In this document: piece after piece, positions 35,652 to 44,948 of the stretch
Numbering within the stretch: the stretch's first letter is position 1
How the letters are laid out: each line of letters begins with the position of its first letter
DNA from: Streptomyces pseudovenezuelae
Lineage (GTDB): Bacteria > Actinomycetota > Actinomycetes > Streptomycetales > Streptomycetaceae
Length of the DNA: 64,000 nt
Reading direction: 5' to 3'
NCBI RefSeq assembly: GCF_001513955.1
Contig: NZ_KQ948149.1
Location: forward strand, 530,227 to 594,226
Made by a program: the position numbers and the translations under genes
The notes under the pieces: model-generated
What the model saw: only the letters and a program-made list of their open reading frames with translations
Databases searched by the model: none
What the model was told of the DNA's origin: nothing

Positions 35652-36530
35652 TCACGGAGCGGAGAACAGACCGGGCCCCGGGGACGAGGGCCCGTCCGTG
35701 CGTACGCCGCTCGTGACGCGGAGGAACTCCAGCTTCTCCGCGTCGGCGGAACCCGCGGCCACCGTGTAGACGACGAGGCGGATGTCGCAGCCCGGGACGG
35801 TGAGTACGTCGCAGTCGCAGGTCACCTCGCCGACCTGGGGGTGCAGGACGGTCTTACGGGCCGAGACGTGCGGACCGACCGCGCCCTCGGCCCACAGCCG
35901 GGCGAACTCCGCGCTGGCGGACCGCAGTTCCTCCACCAGCCCGACCAGGTCACGGTCCCGCGGATAGGTGACGAGAGCCGTGCGCAGGTCGGCGACGAGG
36001 GCGGGACGCAGCGCGTCGCCCTCCTGCAGCACGGGCCAGGCCGCGAGCCCCGAGGGCCCGGTGGCGAAGACCGCCCGCACGAGGTTCCGCTCGGCGGGCG
36101 GCCGCGCGCCGGGGTCGCCCAGGAGCGCCGCCCAGGAGGGGGTCCAGGACAACAGGGTCCAGTCGGCGCTGAACACGCCCACGGGGAACTCCCCGAGCCG
36201 TGCCAGCATGCGCTGGACCCCCGCCGGGACATGTGTGGAGATCGTCCCCTCCTGCGGGGGCAGCAGGCCGGCCAGCCGGTAGGCGTAGTCGCGCTCCACG
36301 GGCTGCAGCTGCAGGGCCCTGGCCAGGCTCGCGACGACCTGCGCCGAAGGGCTCGTCGCGCGTCCCTGCTCCAGCCGCACCACGTAGTCGACCGACAGCC
36401 CCGCGAGGTCGGCGAGTTCCTCGCGGCGCAGCCCCGCCGCCCGTCGACCGGGTCGCGAGGGCCGTCCGATGTCGGTGGGAGAAAGCCGGTCGCGCCAGCG
36501 GCGCAGTGCCGTGCCAAGGGTCTCGTCCAC
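35652..36530 (-). CDS. MmyB-like helix-turn-helix regulator
   Basis: 292 aa. An N-terminal XRE helix-turn-helix (LRREELADLAGLSVDYVVRLEQGRATSPSAQVVASLARAL, about 30-85) is followed by the MmyB-type PAS-like ligand domain (VFSADWTLLSWTPSWAALLGDP ... HPQVGEVTCDCDVLTVPGCDIRLVVYTV). Members bind fatty acid-like ligands and usually regulate a divergent short-chain dehydrogenase. The divergent SDR at 36633, 102 bp away, fits this pattern. The gene is monocistronic. Confidence 0.88.
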   Translation of the reverse strand: MDETLGTALRRWRDRLSPTDIGRPSRPGRRAAGLRREELADLAGLSVDYVVRLEQGRATSPSAQVVASLARALQLQPVERDYAYRLAGLLPPQEGTISTHVPAGVQRMLARLGEFPVGVFSADWTLLSWTPSWAALLGDPGARPPAERNLVRAVFATGPSGLAAWPVLQEGDALRPALVADLRTALVTYPRDRDLVGLVEELRSASAEFARLWAEGAVGPHVSARKTVLHPQVGEVTCDCDVLTVPGCDIRLVVYTVAAGSADAEKLEFLRVTSGVRTDGPSSPGPGLFSAP

Positions 36531-36632
36531 TCGGCCATTGTGGCCGCCCCGCGGCCGTCGTGCCTGGTACTGGCAGTCCTACCGTCGCAGGAGGCACTGG
36601 TTGTCCCCTCGTCACGGGCCGAGGGTGAACGC

Positions 36633-37328
36633 ATGACCACAACCTTCATCACCGGAGCCAACAAGTCCCTCGGGTACGAGACCGCCCGCCGCCTGATCGA
36701 GGCGGGCCACACCGTCCTCCTCGGCGCCCGCGACACCGGGCGCGGCCAGGCCGCCGCCGACGCCCTCGGTGCCCGTTTCGTCCAGATCGACGTGACCGAC
36801 GACGCGTCGGTCGCCGCGGCCGCCGCCGACGTCGAGGCGCGGGAGGGCGGCATCGACGTCCTGATCAACAACGCGGGTGTCCTCGGGCCGCACCATCCCG
36901 CCGACCAGCTCACGGCCGCCGACGCGAGCGCGGTGCTCGACGTCAATGTCGTGGGGATCGTCCGGGTGACGCACGCGTTCCTGCCCCTGCTGCGCAAGTC
37001 CGCCAACCCGGTCGTCGTCAACGTGTCCAGCGGCATGGGGTCGTTCGAGCTGACCCACGACACCACGCGCGCCGAGGGCCGGGTCGTGGCACCGCTCTAC
37101 ACCGCGTCGAAGGCCGCCGTGACCATGCTGACCACGCAGTACGCGAAGTCCTGGCCGGGCGTGAGGGTGAACGCGGCCGACCCCGGCTACACCGCGACCG
37201 ACTTCAACGGACACAGCGGCCCGCAGACGGTGACGGAGGGCACCGACGCGATCGTCGCGCTCGCCACCATCGGTCCCGACGGGCCGACGGGAACCTTCCG
37301 TGACCGTCACGGTGACGTGGCCTGGTGA
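36633..37328 (+). CDS. Short-chain dehydrogenase/reductase
   Basis: 231 aa from the ATG at 36633. It has the Rossmann motif TFITGANKSLGYETARRL (TGxxxxxG), the structural motif NNAG, a catalytic Ser in VNVSSGMGSFE and YTASKAA (YxxxK). The ending GTFRDRHGDVAW is complete. It reduces or oxidises an unknown carbonyl/alcohol with NAD(P)(H). It faces the MmyB-like regulator and is followed in the same frame by the remains of a tautomerase gene, so the original unit was probably SDR plus tautomerase. Confidence 0.88.
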   Translation: MTTTFITGANKSLGYETARRLIEAGHTVLLGARDTGRGQAAADALGARFVQIDVTDDASVAAAAADVEAREGGIDVLINNAGVLGPHHPADQLTAADASAVLDVNVVGIVRVTHAFLPLLRKSANPVVVNVSSGMGSFELTHDTTRAEGRVVAPLYTASKAAVTMLTTQYAKSWPGVRVNAADPGYTATDFNGHSGPQTVTEGTDAIVALATIGPDGPTGTFRDRHGDVAW

Positions 37329-37340
37329 CGCACACAGCGG

Positions 37341-37720
37341 CTGGACGGGCCTTCCCTGGGTCCCGACCAGCGCCGCGAGCCGGCCGAGACGCTGACCGAC
37401 GCGGTCCTGGTGCCCGAGGTCGGGCAGTACGCCCCGTCCGCCAGGGCCGGGGTCCAGGTGCACTTCGTCGAGCGGGAGCGGGACATGACGGCCATCGGCG
37501 GGCGCCTGCTGGCCGACGCCGCTCCCGACCTCGACGTCATGGTGATCGACGTCGCGGTCATGGACGCCGCCTGGCAGCGGGACGTACGGGCCGAGGTGAT
37601 CGAGCGGGTCCTGTCCGCGCTCGCGGCGGCCTGCGGGCTGGAGAAGCCGTCACCGCCTGGTGGGTCGACTTCCGCGTCATAGACGAGGGCGGCTGGGGCT
37701 CGTCGGGCGAGAGGACCTCA
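37341..37720 (+). pseudogene. Decayed tautomerase-family gene
   Basis: Beginning 13 bp after the SDR stop, one frame reads LDGPSLGPDQRREPAETLTDAV, then VHFVERERDMTAIGGRLLAD and ERVLSALAAACGLEK. It stops early at 37680-37682. The expected ending, AWWVDFRVIDEGGWGSSG, appears in another frame from about 37655 to 37710. No start codon or N-terminal proline region precedes it and no stop follows the ending before the convergent corA gene. It therefore looks like a tautomerase gene with a lost 5' end and a frameshift near 37640-37655. A sequencing error could explain the shift but not the missing start. Confidence 0.65.
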
Positions 37721-38890
37721 GAGCCAGTCCCGGCGCTTGAAAATCACATACAGACTCACGCAGACGATCCCCATCAGCCCGATCGCGAACGGGTACCCGA
37801 ACCTCCAGCCCAACTCCGGCATGTGGTCGAAGTTCATCCCGTAGATCGTCCCGACCAGCGTCGGAGCAAACAGAATCGCCGCCCAAGAGGAAATCTTCTT
37901 GATCTCCTCGTTCTGCTCGAACCCCGCCTCCGCCAGCGCCCGCATCTCCGCGTTCTGCTCCTGGGTGACCAGGGTCGCGTTGACCGTGAGGATGTCGGCG
38001 AGGGCCTGGCGGAAGCCGTCGACTCGTTCGCTGGTGTGGGTGACGTGGTCGGCGACGTCCCGCAGATAGCGCTGCAGTTCCTCGTCCGTGCCGTACTTGG
38101 TGAAGCCGGCCATCAGGGCGTGCAGCATGCTGACCAGGGGCCGGGTCGCGCGCTGGAACTCGACCATCTCGCGGGAGAGTTCGTAGATGCGGCGGGAGAC
38201 CTCCGGGTCGCCGCGGAAGACCTCCGTCTCGATCTCGTCGATGTCGTTCTGGACGCCCGAGACGACCGGCGCGTAGCCGTCGACCACCGCGTCCAGGATG
38301 GCGTAGAGGACGGCCTCGGGGCCCAGCTTCAGCAACTCCGGTGTCTGCTCCATGCGGTGGCGGACCGCCGAGAGGTCGGGGGCCGCCCCGTGCCGGACCG
38401 TGATCACGAAGTCCGGGCCCACGAACACGTGGAGCTCGCCGAAGTCGACCTCCTCGGGGGCGTCGAGATAGCGGGCGGCCCGCAGGACCACGAAGAGCGT
38501 GTCGCCGTAGCGCTCCAGCTTCGGCCGCTGATGTGCCTCCATCGCGTCCTCGACGGACAGCGGGTGCAGGTCGAACTCCTCGGCCAGGGAGAGGAGTTCG
38601 CTCTCCGGGGGGCGGGCCAGACCGATCCAGGCCATGCCGGAGGGCTGTTCGCGCAGTTCACGGAAGGTGTCGGCGAGGGTCGCGGGGGAGGACACGCGTA
38701 CGCCGTCCCGGTACAGGGCCGCCTGGACGATGCTCGGCGGCTCGGCCGACTCGGAGGCGGGTGGCCGCTCGGCGGGTGCCGGAGCGCCGGACGGCCCGGA
38801 GGGCGGGGTCAGGGCGCGGCGCCAGACGGACTTCCTGGAGCCCTTGTCGCCGGAGTTCTTCGGGGCGGGGCGCGCGCGTCGCTCGGACAT
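37718..38890 (-). CDS. corA: CorA family magnesium/cobalt transporter
   Basis: 390 aa. The first 55 residues are a Pro/Ser-rich extension. The cytoplasmic funnel follows, then two C-terminal membrane helices (SSWAAILFAPTLVGTIYGMNF and FGYPFAIGLMGIVCVSLYVIF). The selectivity motif YGMNF is intact, with the loop DHMPELGWRFG, and the cytoplasmic KRRDWL end is typical. It imports Mg2+ as a pentamer. It is interesting alongside the four CorC/CNNM-type proteins 13 kb away, which by family move Mg2+ in the other direction. Confidence 0.93.
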   Translation of the reverse strand: MSERRARPAPKNSGDKGSRKSVWRRALTPPSGPSGAPAPAERPPASESAEPPSIVQAALYRDGVRVSSPATLADTFRELREQPSGMAWIGLARPPESELLSLAEEFDLHPLSVEDAMEAHQRPKLERYGDTLFVVLRAARYLDAPEEVDFGELHVFVGPDFVITVRHGAAPDLSAVRHRMEQTPELLKLGPEAVLYAILDAVVDGYAPVVSGVQNDIDEIETEVFRGDPEVSRRIYELSREMVEFQRATRPLVSMLHALMAGFTKYGTDEELQRYLRDVADHVTHTSERVDGFRQALADILTVNATLVTQEQNAEMRALAEAGFEQNEEIKKISSWAAILFAPTLVGTIYGMNFDHMPELGWRFGYPFAIGLMGIVCVSLYVIFKRRDWL

Positions 38891-39055
38891 CGTGACTGCC
38901 TCTCGCTCTCGGGTCGGCCGATGTCGGCGTGATCAACGTCGGCGTGATCACGGAGCAGGGTATACGGGGCAAATTACATCCTGGGGAGGGCCGCGCGAGG
39001 ACGCGGTGAGAGTTGCGGACAGAACCTGTCCGCAAGCGCGTCTAGCGTGTTCCCC

Positions 39056-40162
39056 ATGACGAAGACGACCACGTCGGCCCCCGTGCTCGGCATCCGCGCC
39101 CTGAACCGCGCGACCCTCGACCGGCAGCTGCTCCTGCGCCGGTCCGGTCTGTCCGCGAAGGCCGCCGTCGGACATCTGCTCGGCCTGCAGGCCCAGAACG
39201 TCAAGCCGCCGTACCACGCGCTCGCCGCCCGCCTCGACGGGTTCACGCCCGAGGCGCTGTCGCGGCTGATGGCCGCCCGTGAGGTCGTCCGGATCGTCAC
39301 CATGCGCTCGACCATCCACACCCACACCGCCGAGGACTGCCTCACCCTGCGCCCGCTGGTGCAGCCCGCCCGCGACCGCGAACTCACCAACTTCCGCAAG
39401 GGACTCGACGGCGTCGACCTCGACCGCCTCGCCGTCCTCGCGAGGGAACTCGTGGAGGCCGAGCCGCGCACCATGAAGCAGCTGCGCGAGGCCCTCCTCG
39501 CCGAGTGGCCGGACGCCGACCCGCAGTCCCTGGCCATCGCCGCCCGCTGCAAGCTGCCCCTCGTCCAGGTCACCCCGCGCGGGCTGTGGGGCAGCAGCGG
39601 CCAGGTCGCGCTGACCACGGCCGAGCACTGGCTGGGCCGCCCGGCCGAGCCCGTCCCCGCCCCCGACGCCACCGTCCTGCGCTACCTCGCCGCCTTCGGC
39701 CCCGCCTCCGTCAAGGACATGCAGACCTGGGCCGGCCTCACCCGCCTCCGTGAGGCCTTCGAACGGCTCCGCCCCCAGCTGCTGACCTTCCGCGACGAGA
39801 ACGGCGTCGAACTGTTCGACCTGCCCGACGCGCCCCGCCCCGCCGAGGACACCCCGGCCCCGCCGCGCCTCCTGCCGGAGTTCGACAACCTGCTGCTCTC
39901 CCACGCCGACCGCACCCGCGTGGTGCCGAAGGAGTACTGGGGCCGCAGCTGGCAGGGCAACCAGGCCTACTGCACGCTCCTCGTCGACGGCTTCCTCGCG
40001 GGCGTGTGGCGGCTCACCGCGGACGCCCTGGTCGTCGAGCCCTTCGGCCGGCTCACCAGGGCGCAGCGGGAGGACGTCACCGCCGAGGGGGAGCGGATGC
40101 TCGGCACGCTGCACCCGGGGACGCCGTACGACATCCGGTTCGGGACCGTCGTAGGAAAGTGA
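39056..40162 (+). CDS. AlkZ-like winged-helix DNA-binding protein (HTH_42)
   Basis: 368 aa from the ATG at 39056. It matches the HTH_42 family of AlkZ/YcaQ DNA glycosylases, which have tandem winged helices. The catalytic QxQ signature is present in GHLLGLQAQNVKPPYHAL (Q at about 46 and 48). The core motif TMRSTIHTHTAEDCLTLRPL is also typical. AlkZ of S. sahachiroi unhooks azinomycin crosslinks; other members repair bulky N7-alkylguanines or are of unknown role. This copy has no toxin biosynthesis genes beside it, so a general alkylation-repair role is more likely. No ribosome site is obvious. Confidence 0.82.
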   Translation: MTKTTTSAPVLGIRALNRATLDRQLLLRRSGLSAKAAVGHLLGLQAQNVKPPYHALAARLDGFTPEALSRLMAAREVVRIVTMRSTIHTHTAEDCLTLRPLVQPARDRELTNFRKGLDGVDLDRLAVLARELVEAEPRTMKQLREALLAEWPDADPQSLAIAARCKLPLVQVTPRGLWGSSGQVALTTAEHWLGRPAEPVPAPDATVLRYLAAFGPASVKDMQTWAGLTRLREAFERLRPQLLTFRDENGVELFDLPDAPRPAEDTPAPPRLLPEFDNLLLSHADRTRVVPKEYWGRSWQGNQAYCTLLVDGFLAGVWRLTADALVVEPFGRLTRAQREDVTAEGERMLGTLHPGTPYDIRFGTVVGK

Positions 40163-40186
40163 CGCCAGGACCCGGGGGAGAGGCTC

Positions 40187-40834
40187 TCAGTCCGCGCGGC
40201 CCGTCACCGCCACCGTCAGGCCCAGACCGATCATCGTGAACCCGCCCGCGCCCCCGATCATCGACAGGCGGCGGTCGGAGCGGGCGAACCAGGTGCGGGC
40301 GGCCGACGCGGTCAGGCCCCACAGGGTGTCCGTGACCAGGCCGATGGTGATCGGGACCAGACCGAGGAGCAGCATCTGCGCCGGGACGTGGCCCGCCGCG
40401 TGGTCCACGAACTGGGGGAGCACGGCGGCGAAGAAGACGACGCCCTTCGGGTTGGTGACGCCGACGAGAGCGCCGTCCAGGACGGTCCGCAGGTCCCCGC
40501 GCGCCGGTCCGGTGGGCTGCCTGGTGATCGCCGCCGCCGTCAGCTCCCTGCGGTGCCGGAACGCCTGGACCCCGAGGAGGACCAGATACGCGGCGCCCGC
40601 CAGTTTCACCGCCAGGTAGACGGCCGCCGACCGCTCCACCAGGGAACCGATGCCGACCGCGACCGCCACGACGAGCAGATAGGAACCGAAGACGTTGCCG
40701 ACCGCCGTCGCCACCGCGGTGCGCCGGCCGTGGGCGAGGGCCCGGCCGATGACGAACAGCACGCTGGGGCCCGGGATGACGATCACGAGCAGGGACATCA
40801 CGGCGAAGGCGAGGACGCGGTCCGATGACACCAT
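40187..40834 (-). CDS. LysE/RhtB family amino-acid exporter
   Basis: 215 aa with six hydrophobic segments. The N-terminal signature VIVIPGPSVLFVIGRALAHGRRTAVATAVG and the central VGVTNPKGVVFFAAVLPQFVD are diagnostic for LysE/RhtB translocators. These export amino acids or related metabolites by proton exchange. The substrate cannot be predicted. Its stop lies 24 bp from that of the AlkZ-like gene on the other strand. Confidence 0.9.
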   Translation of the reverse strand: MVSSDRVLAFAVMSLLVIVIPGPSVLFVIGRALAHGRRTAVATAVGNVFGSYLLVVAVAVGIGSLVERSAAVYLAVKLAGAAYLVLLGVQAFRHRRELTAAAITRQPTGPARGDLRTVLDGALVGVTNPKGVVFFAAVLPQFVDHAAGHVPAQMLLLGLVPITIGLVTDTLWGLTASAARTWFARSDRRLSMIGGAGGFTMIGLGLTVAVTGRAD

Positions 40835-40951
40835 GGCGGCTATTCAAACACGGATCGCGCCCGTGGATAGGGGGCGCTGCGGGCCGCTCGTGGTGGCCCG
40901 CAACGCCCCCGGTCTGGCACCTGAGGGATGCTCAGGAGAACCGCTGGGGAC

Positions 40952-41743
40952 CTACGAGTTGACCTGCGCGGTCACGAGGCTGGAGAAGGTGGTCAGCCGG
41001 GTGTAGACACCCGGGTAACCCGCCTGCGCGCAGCCCTCTCCCCATGAAGTGATCCCTGCCAGGACGCCCCCGATGAGCAGGGGACCGCCGCTGTCGCCCT
41101 GGCAGGTGTCTGTGCCGCCGGAGGTGTATCCGGCGCAAACCATGTCGGTCTGGACGTAGTCCGAACCGTAGGAGCTCTTGCAGCTGGAGTCGGACACGAT
41201 CGGGACGGTCGCGGTCCGCAGCTGGTTGGAGGAGCTGCCGTTCTCCGAGGTGGTGCCCCAGCCGACGATGCGGGCCGTGGTGCCGGCCGCGTACACGCTG
41301 GTCTGGGACGAGGAGACGTACGACGCCTTGGTGTACGGCATCGACGTCGACAGGGTCAGCACGGCCACGTCGTCGCCGTTGGTGGCGTCCGTGTAGTCCG
41401 GGTTGATCCAGATCTTGCTGACTCTGCTGACCGTGCCGTTGGTGCCGTTGAGGTAGGTGCGGCCGCCGACGACTCTCACACTGCTGGTGGTCTCGCCGAC
41501 CATGCAGTGGGCCGCGGTGACGACCTTGGTCGCGGAGACCAGGGTGCCGCCGCAGAACTGGTTCTGCGAGGCGTCCGTGATCTGCATCATGAACGGGTAC
41601 GCGGTCGTGGTCGTCGTCGTACCGCCGACGATGGGCTGGGGAGCGGCGACGGCGGTGGGGGCGCCGAGCAACGCGGTGGCGGCGGCAGCGGTGGTCGCCA
41701 GGGCCACGGCGCCGGCCTTCTTCGCACGGGTGAGACCGAACAT
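40952..41743 (-). CDS. Secreted trypsin-like serine protease (S1)
   Basis: 263 aa. A signal peptide (AGAVALATTAAAATALLGAP) and a very short propeptide (TAVAAPQP) precede IVGG, the usual mature start of trypsins. The catalytic triad is intact: TAAHC (His), DDVAVL (Asp) and GDSGGP (Ser). Six or more cysteines (FCGG, AHC, SCKSS, VCAG, TCQG, GCAQ) suit three disulfides. An Asp at the base of the specificity pocket (GTDTCQGDSGGP) predicts cleavage after Lys/Arg. It resembles S. griseus trypsin. Probably activated outside the cell. Confidence 0.93.
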   Translation of the reverse strand: MFGLTRAKKAGAVALATTAAAATALLGAPTAVAAPQPIVGGTTTTTTAYPFMMQITDASQNQFCGGTLVSATKVVTAAHCMVGETTSSVRVVGGRTYLNGTNGTVSRVSKIWINPDYTDATNGDDVAVLTLSTSMPYTKASYVSSSQTSVYAAGTTARIVGWGTTSENGSSSNQLRTATVPIVSDSSCKSSYGSDYVQTDMVCAGYTSGGTDTCQGDSGGPLLIGGVLAGITSWGEGCAQAGYPGVYTRLTTFSSLVTAQVNS

Positions 41744-41971
41744 CGGTGAGTCTCCTCAGGGATTGCCGGTGGGGGGTCGCGCGGGTGTGGGGGGTGGTAC
41801 ACGGGGGTCGCGGGACCGACCCCCGTATGCCCGGGCGAGCGGCATGTTCATAAGCTAGAACGCGGAAGTTCCCCGTCCCAATGAGGGAACCCCCTAAGGG
41901 AGTTGGGGAGGGAAAACCCTCGGTCGGCTCTGCGGCCGGCCCTGGGGGACGCTGTTCTGACGGCCCCTCGG

Positions 41972-44785
41972 CTACGGCCGGCGGCCCGCCGCCAGCCGGA
42001 CGATGTCCACCCGGGAGCGGATCCCGAGCTTGCGGTAGACACGGGTGAGCGTCGCCTCGACCGTCTTCACGCTGATGAACAGCCGCGCGGCTATCTCCCG
42101 GTTGGTGGCCCCCTCCATGACGAGCGCGGCCACCTGACGCTCCATCGAGGCGAGCCCCTCCAGACTGTCCAGTCCGTCCGGGGCGACGGTGTGCACGGGC
42201 TCCGGCTGCACCGGCCGGGCCAGCGCGGCCGCCTCCACCTGACGCAGCCACGGCAGCGCCCGGCAGCGCCTGAAGAGCCGGGCCGCCTCGTCGTACGAGG
42301 TCGGACCGGGCCGCCGGGTGCGCAACTGGGCCAGGGTGAAGGCGGCGCGGGCCTCCTCCAGGCCGTGGCCGAGCTTGGCGAGGCGATCCTGGACCGACGT
42401 CAACTGGACCAGCGCCGCGTCGTGTTCACCCCGTGCCGCCCGCACCAGCGCCTCGGCCCGGTCCAGTACGGCCAGCACGCTCTCCCGGCCGAGCCGCAGC
42501 GCGTTCACCCGCGTGACGTCGATGACGTCCTGCGCCTCGCCGCTCTCCCCGATGCGTACTAGGGCCTCGGCGAGGTCGCCCTGCCAGCGGCCGCGCGCCG
42601 GGTCGGTGATGCCGAGGCCGTGCTCCAGTTCGCGCACCCGGCGCAGCGAACGCACCGCGCCCTGCGCGTCCCCGGCGACGAGCTGCGCGTACCCGAGGGC
42701 GGTCAGGCCCCGGGACTCGTACATCTGGTCGCCGTTCTCCTCGGCGTGGTCGACCGCCTCCCGGGCCAGCTCCAGCGCCCGCTCGACATTGCCGCCCGAG
42801 GCCTCGGCGAGGGAGGCGAGCACGGCCGAGGCCACCTCGCCGATCCCGGTGTCCCGGGCCATCATCAGGCTCTCCCGGGCCAGGTCGAGGGCCCGTCCGC
42901 AGTGCCCGGAGCGCAGCTCGGTCTCGGCCACACCGCGCAGGAAGTGCACCTCGCTCTCGACCGAGCCGCGCCGGCGCACCTCGCGCAGCAGCGCGGTGAC
43001 CGTGGCGCGGGCCTCGGGGAGCTGGTCGCTCATGATCAGCCAGCGGAACCGGGAGTAGCCCGCTCCGTTGTGATGGCAGGACACCCGTGGGTCCTGGGGC
43101 TCCTTCAGGGCCCGCTTGATGGTCGCGGGGGCGTCCGGATGGCCCATGAGGGTCTCCAGCTGGGCCTGGAAGGACAGCGCCATCAGTTCGTTGTAGCGGT
43201 CGCCCGCCCGCGCGGCCAGGGCAGCCGAGTGCGCGGCCTCCCCGCGCGCCTCGTCGAAGTCGCCCTCGACGAGCAGCGCCCGCCAGGCCAGCTGGTAGCG
43301 GATCAGGGCGAGCAGCTCGGGGTCGTCGCCCGCGTCGGCCAGCGCCTGTGGGAAGACCGCGTCGACCTCCGTCATGGCGTGGCCCGCGGTGTCGATCACG
43401 ATGATCCAGGCCCGCACCCGGTCCGCGGGCACGGTGGCCCGGGTGAGCACGTCCCGGGCGATGTCCCGGGCGAGATCCAGTTCACCGGCGGTGATCGCGT
43501 CCTCGGCCGCCGCGAGTCGCCGTACGTCCGGTGCGGGCACGGTGTCGGCGGGGGTGTGCCGGGCGGAGAGCAGCCCGAGGGAGGCGGCCATCGAGGGCGC
43601 GCCCCGGTCCCGGGCCAGGGCCGCGGCCTCGGCGAGCCGGGCGGCCACCTCGGGGTCGGCGCCGGTGGTCGCGAGGGCCAGATGGCGGGCCCGTTCGATC
43701 GGGTCGGAGGCGGCCGTGGACAGCGCCCGGTGCGCGTCCCGCCGTTCCTGCGCGGGCGCCTCCGCGTACAGCGCGGCCGAGATCAGCGGATGCGCGAAGC
43801 GTACGGCGGGCCCCTCGGCCTCCGTCGCCAGCAGGCCCAGTGCGGCCGCCTGGGCCATCTCGGCCTCGGCGTCCCCGCGGCCGGCCGCGTGCAGCAGGGC
43901 CGGGGTGGGACGGGCGCCCGCGCTCGCCACCAGGAGGGTGCGCCGGGCCTCGTCGGACAGCATCTCCAGGCGGCTGAGCACCAGGGCCCGCAGCGAGGTG
44001 GGCACCGGCAGCGGCTCGCCGGGGCGGGGCGGGGTCGGGTTCTCGCTGAGCGCGCGGCCCAGTTCCAGGGCGTAGAAGGGGTTGCCGCCGCTGGTGCGGT
44101 GGATGTCCCGGACGGTGGAGCGCTGAAGGCCGGTGTAGCCGCGGTGGTCGAGCAGCGCGGCCACGTGGGCGCGGGTGAGCGGGTTGAAGCGGACGGCGAG
44201 GCTGTCCGGGGGCAACACGCGTAGATGGCGGTCGTACTCGGGGCCGTCGGTCCGGACCGCGCACAGCATCCGGACGGGGATGTCGCCGAGCCGGCGGGCG
44301 GCGAAGCCGAGCAGTTCCAGGCTCGCCGGATCCAGCCACTGCACGTCGTCGGCGACGACCAGGACCGGCCCCTCGGCGGCGAGGGCGCGCAGCACCGACA
44401 GCACCGCCAGGCGCAGGGCGAGGCCGTCGCGCTGGAGGGTGGACTCGCCCCGGCCCGTGAGCGCCGATTCGAGCGCGGTGCGCTGGGCGGCGGGCAGCTT
44501 GTCGGAGACGTCGTCGAGGACCAGGCCGAAGAGGTCGGCCAGGGCCAGGAAGGGGAGGTGGGATTCGGACTCGGTGGCCGAGCAGCGCAACACGGTGTGG
44601 GCCGCGCCGCATTCTGTGGTCAGGGCCCGCAGGACGGTCGACTTTCCTATTCCGGCCGGACCGTGCAGGAGCACGCTGCCGCCGCGGACCAGCTGGTCAC
44701 GGGCCTGATCGAACAGCTCGTCCCGTCCGATGACCAGGTCGGAGTGACATCTCGCAGGCTCCTGGAAGTCGCGTGGCACGGTCAC
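41972..44785 (-). CDS. Large LuxR-family regulator with AAA ATPase domain (LAL)
   Basis: 937 aa from a GTG at 44785 with GGGAGGGGAGCG upstream. The N-terminal ATPase domain has Walker A HGPAGIGKSTVL (about 40-52) and Walker B VLVVADDVQWLD (about 140). A long helical TPR-like region spans roughly 350-860. A LuxR helix-turn-helix ends the protein (LASMERQVAALVMEGATNREIAARLFISVKTVEATLTRVYRKLGIRSR). LAL proteins often activate secondary-metabolite or sugar-use genes. Neither is adjacent on this side, so the target is unknown. An unusual AT-rich dyad lies just upstream. Confidence 0.92.
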   Translation of the reverse strand: MTVPRDFQEPARCHSDLVIGRDELFDQARDQLVRGGSVLLHGPAGIGKSTVLRALTTECGAAHTVLRCSATESESHLPFLALADLFGLVLDDVSDKLPAAQRTALESALTGRGESTLQRDGLALRLAVLSVLRALAAEGPVLVVADDVQWLDPASLELLGFAARRLGDIPVRMLCAVRTDGPEYDRHLRVLPPDSLAVRFNPLTRAHVAALLDHRGYTGLQRSTVRDIHRTSGGNPFYALELGRALSENPTPPRPGEPLPVPTSLRALVLSRLEMLSDEARRTLLVASAGARPTPALLHAAGRGDAEAEMAQAAALGLLATEAEGPAVRFAHPLISAALYAEAPAQERRDAHRALSTAASDPIERARHLALATTGADPEVAARLAEAAALARDRGAPSMAASLGLLSARHTPADTVPAPDVRRLAAAEDAITAGELDLARDIARDVLTRATVPADRVRAWIIVIDTAGHAMTEVDAVFPQALADAGDDPELLALIRYQLAWRALLVEGDFDEARGEAAHSAALAARAGDRYNELMALSFQAQLETLMGHPDAPATIKRALKEPQDPRVSCHHNGAGYSRFRWLIMSDQLPEARATVTALLREVRRRGSVESEVHFLRGVAETELRSGHCGRALDLARESLMMARDTGIGEVASAVLASLAEASGGNVERALELAREAVDHAEENGDQMYESRGLTALGYAQLVAGDAQGAVRSLRRVRELEHGLGITDPARGRWQGDLAEALVRIGESGEAQDVIDVTRVNALRLGRESVLAVLDRAEALVRAARGEHDAALVQLTSVQDRLAKLGHGLEEARAAFTLAQLRTRRPGPTSYDEAARLFRRCRALPWLRQVEAAALARPVQPEPVHTVAPDGLDSLEGLASMERQVAALVMEGATNREIAARLFISVKTVEATLTRVYRKLGIRSRVDIVRLAAGRRP

Positions 44786-44829
44786 CGCTCCCCTCCCTGT
44801 GTCGTGTCCTGGCCAATATTAGGCAAGGT

Positions 44830-44898
44830 GCTTTGAAATTCGGCCGGAAGTTGTGGTGAGGGAAATAACAACCGGTTCCGCATGGAGAAATTCAAAGC
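44830..44898 (-). promoter_or_regulatory. AT-rich imperfect dyad upstream of the LAL gene
   Basis: Outer arms GCTTTGAAATTC (44830-44841) and GAAATTCAAAGC (44887-44898) are reverse complements at 11 of 12 positions. An inner partial dyad pairs GGAAGTTGT with ACAACCGG. The region is clearly richer in AT than flanking DNA and starts 45 bp before the LAL start codon, so it is a candidate operator or looped promoter structure. Confidence 0.45.
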
Positions 44899-44948
44899 GT
44901 CCGCGAATGAATGAGATGTCTACGAATGGTACGGGAGGGGCCGGGTTG

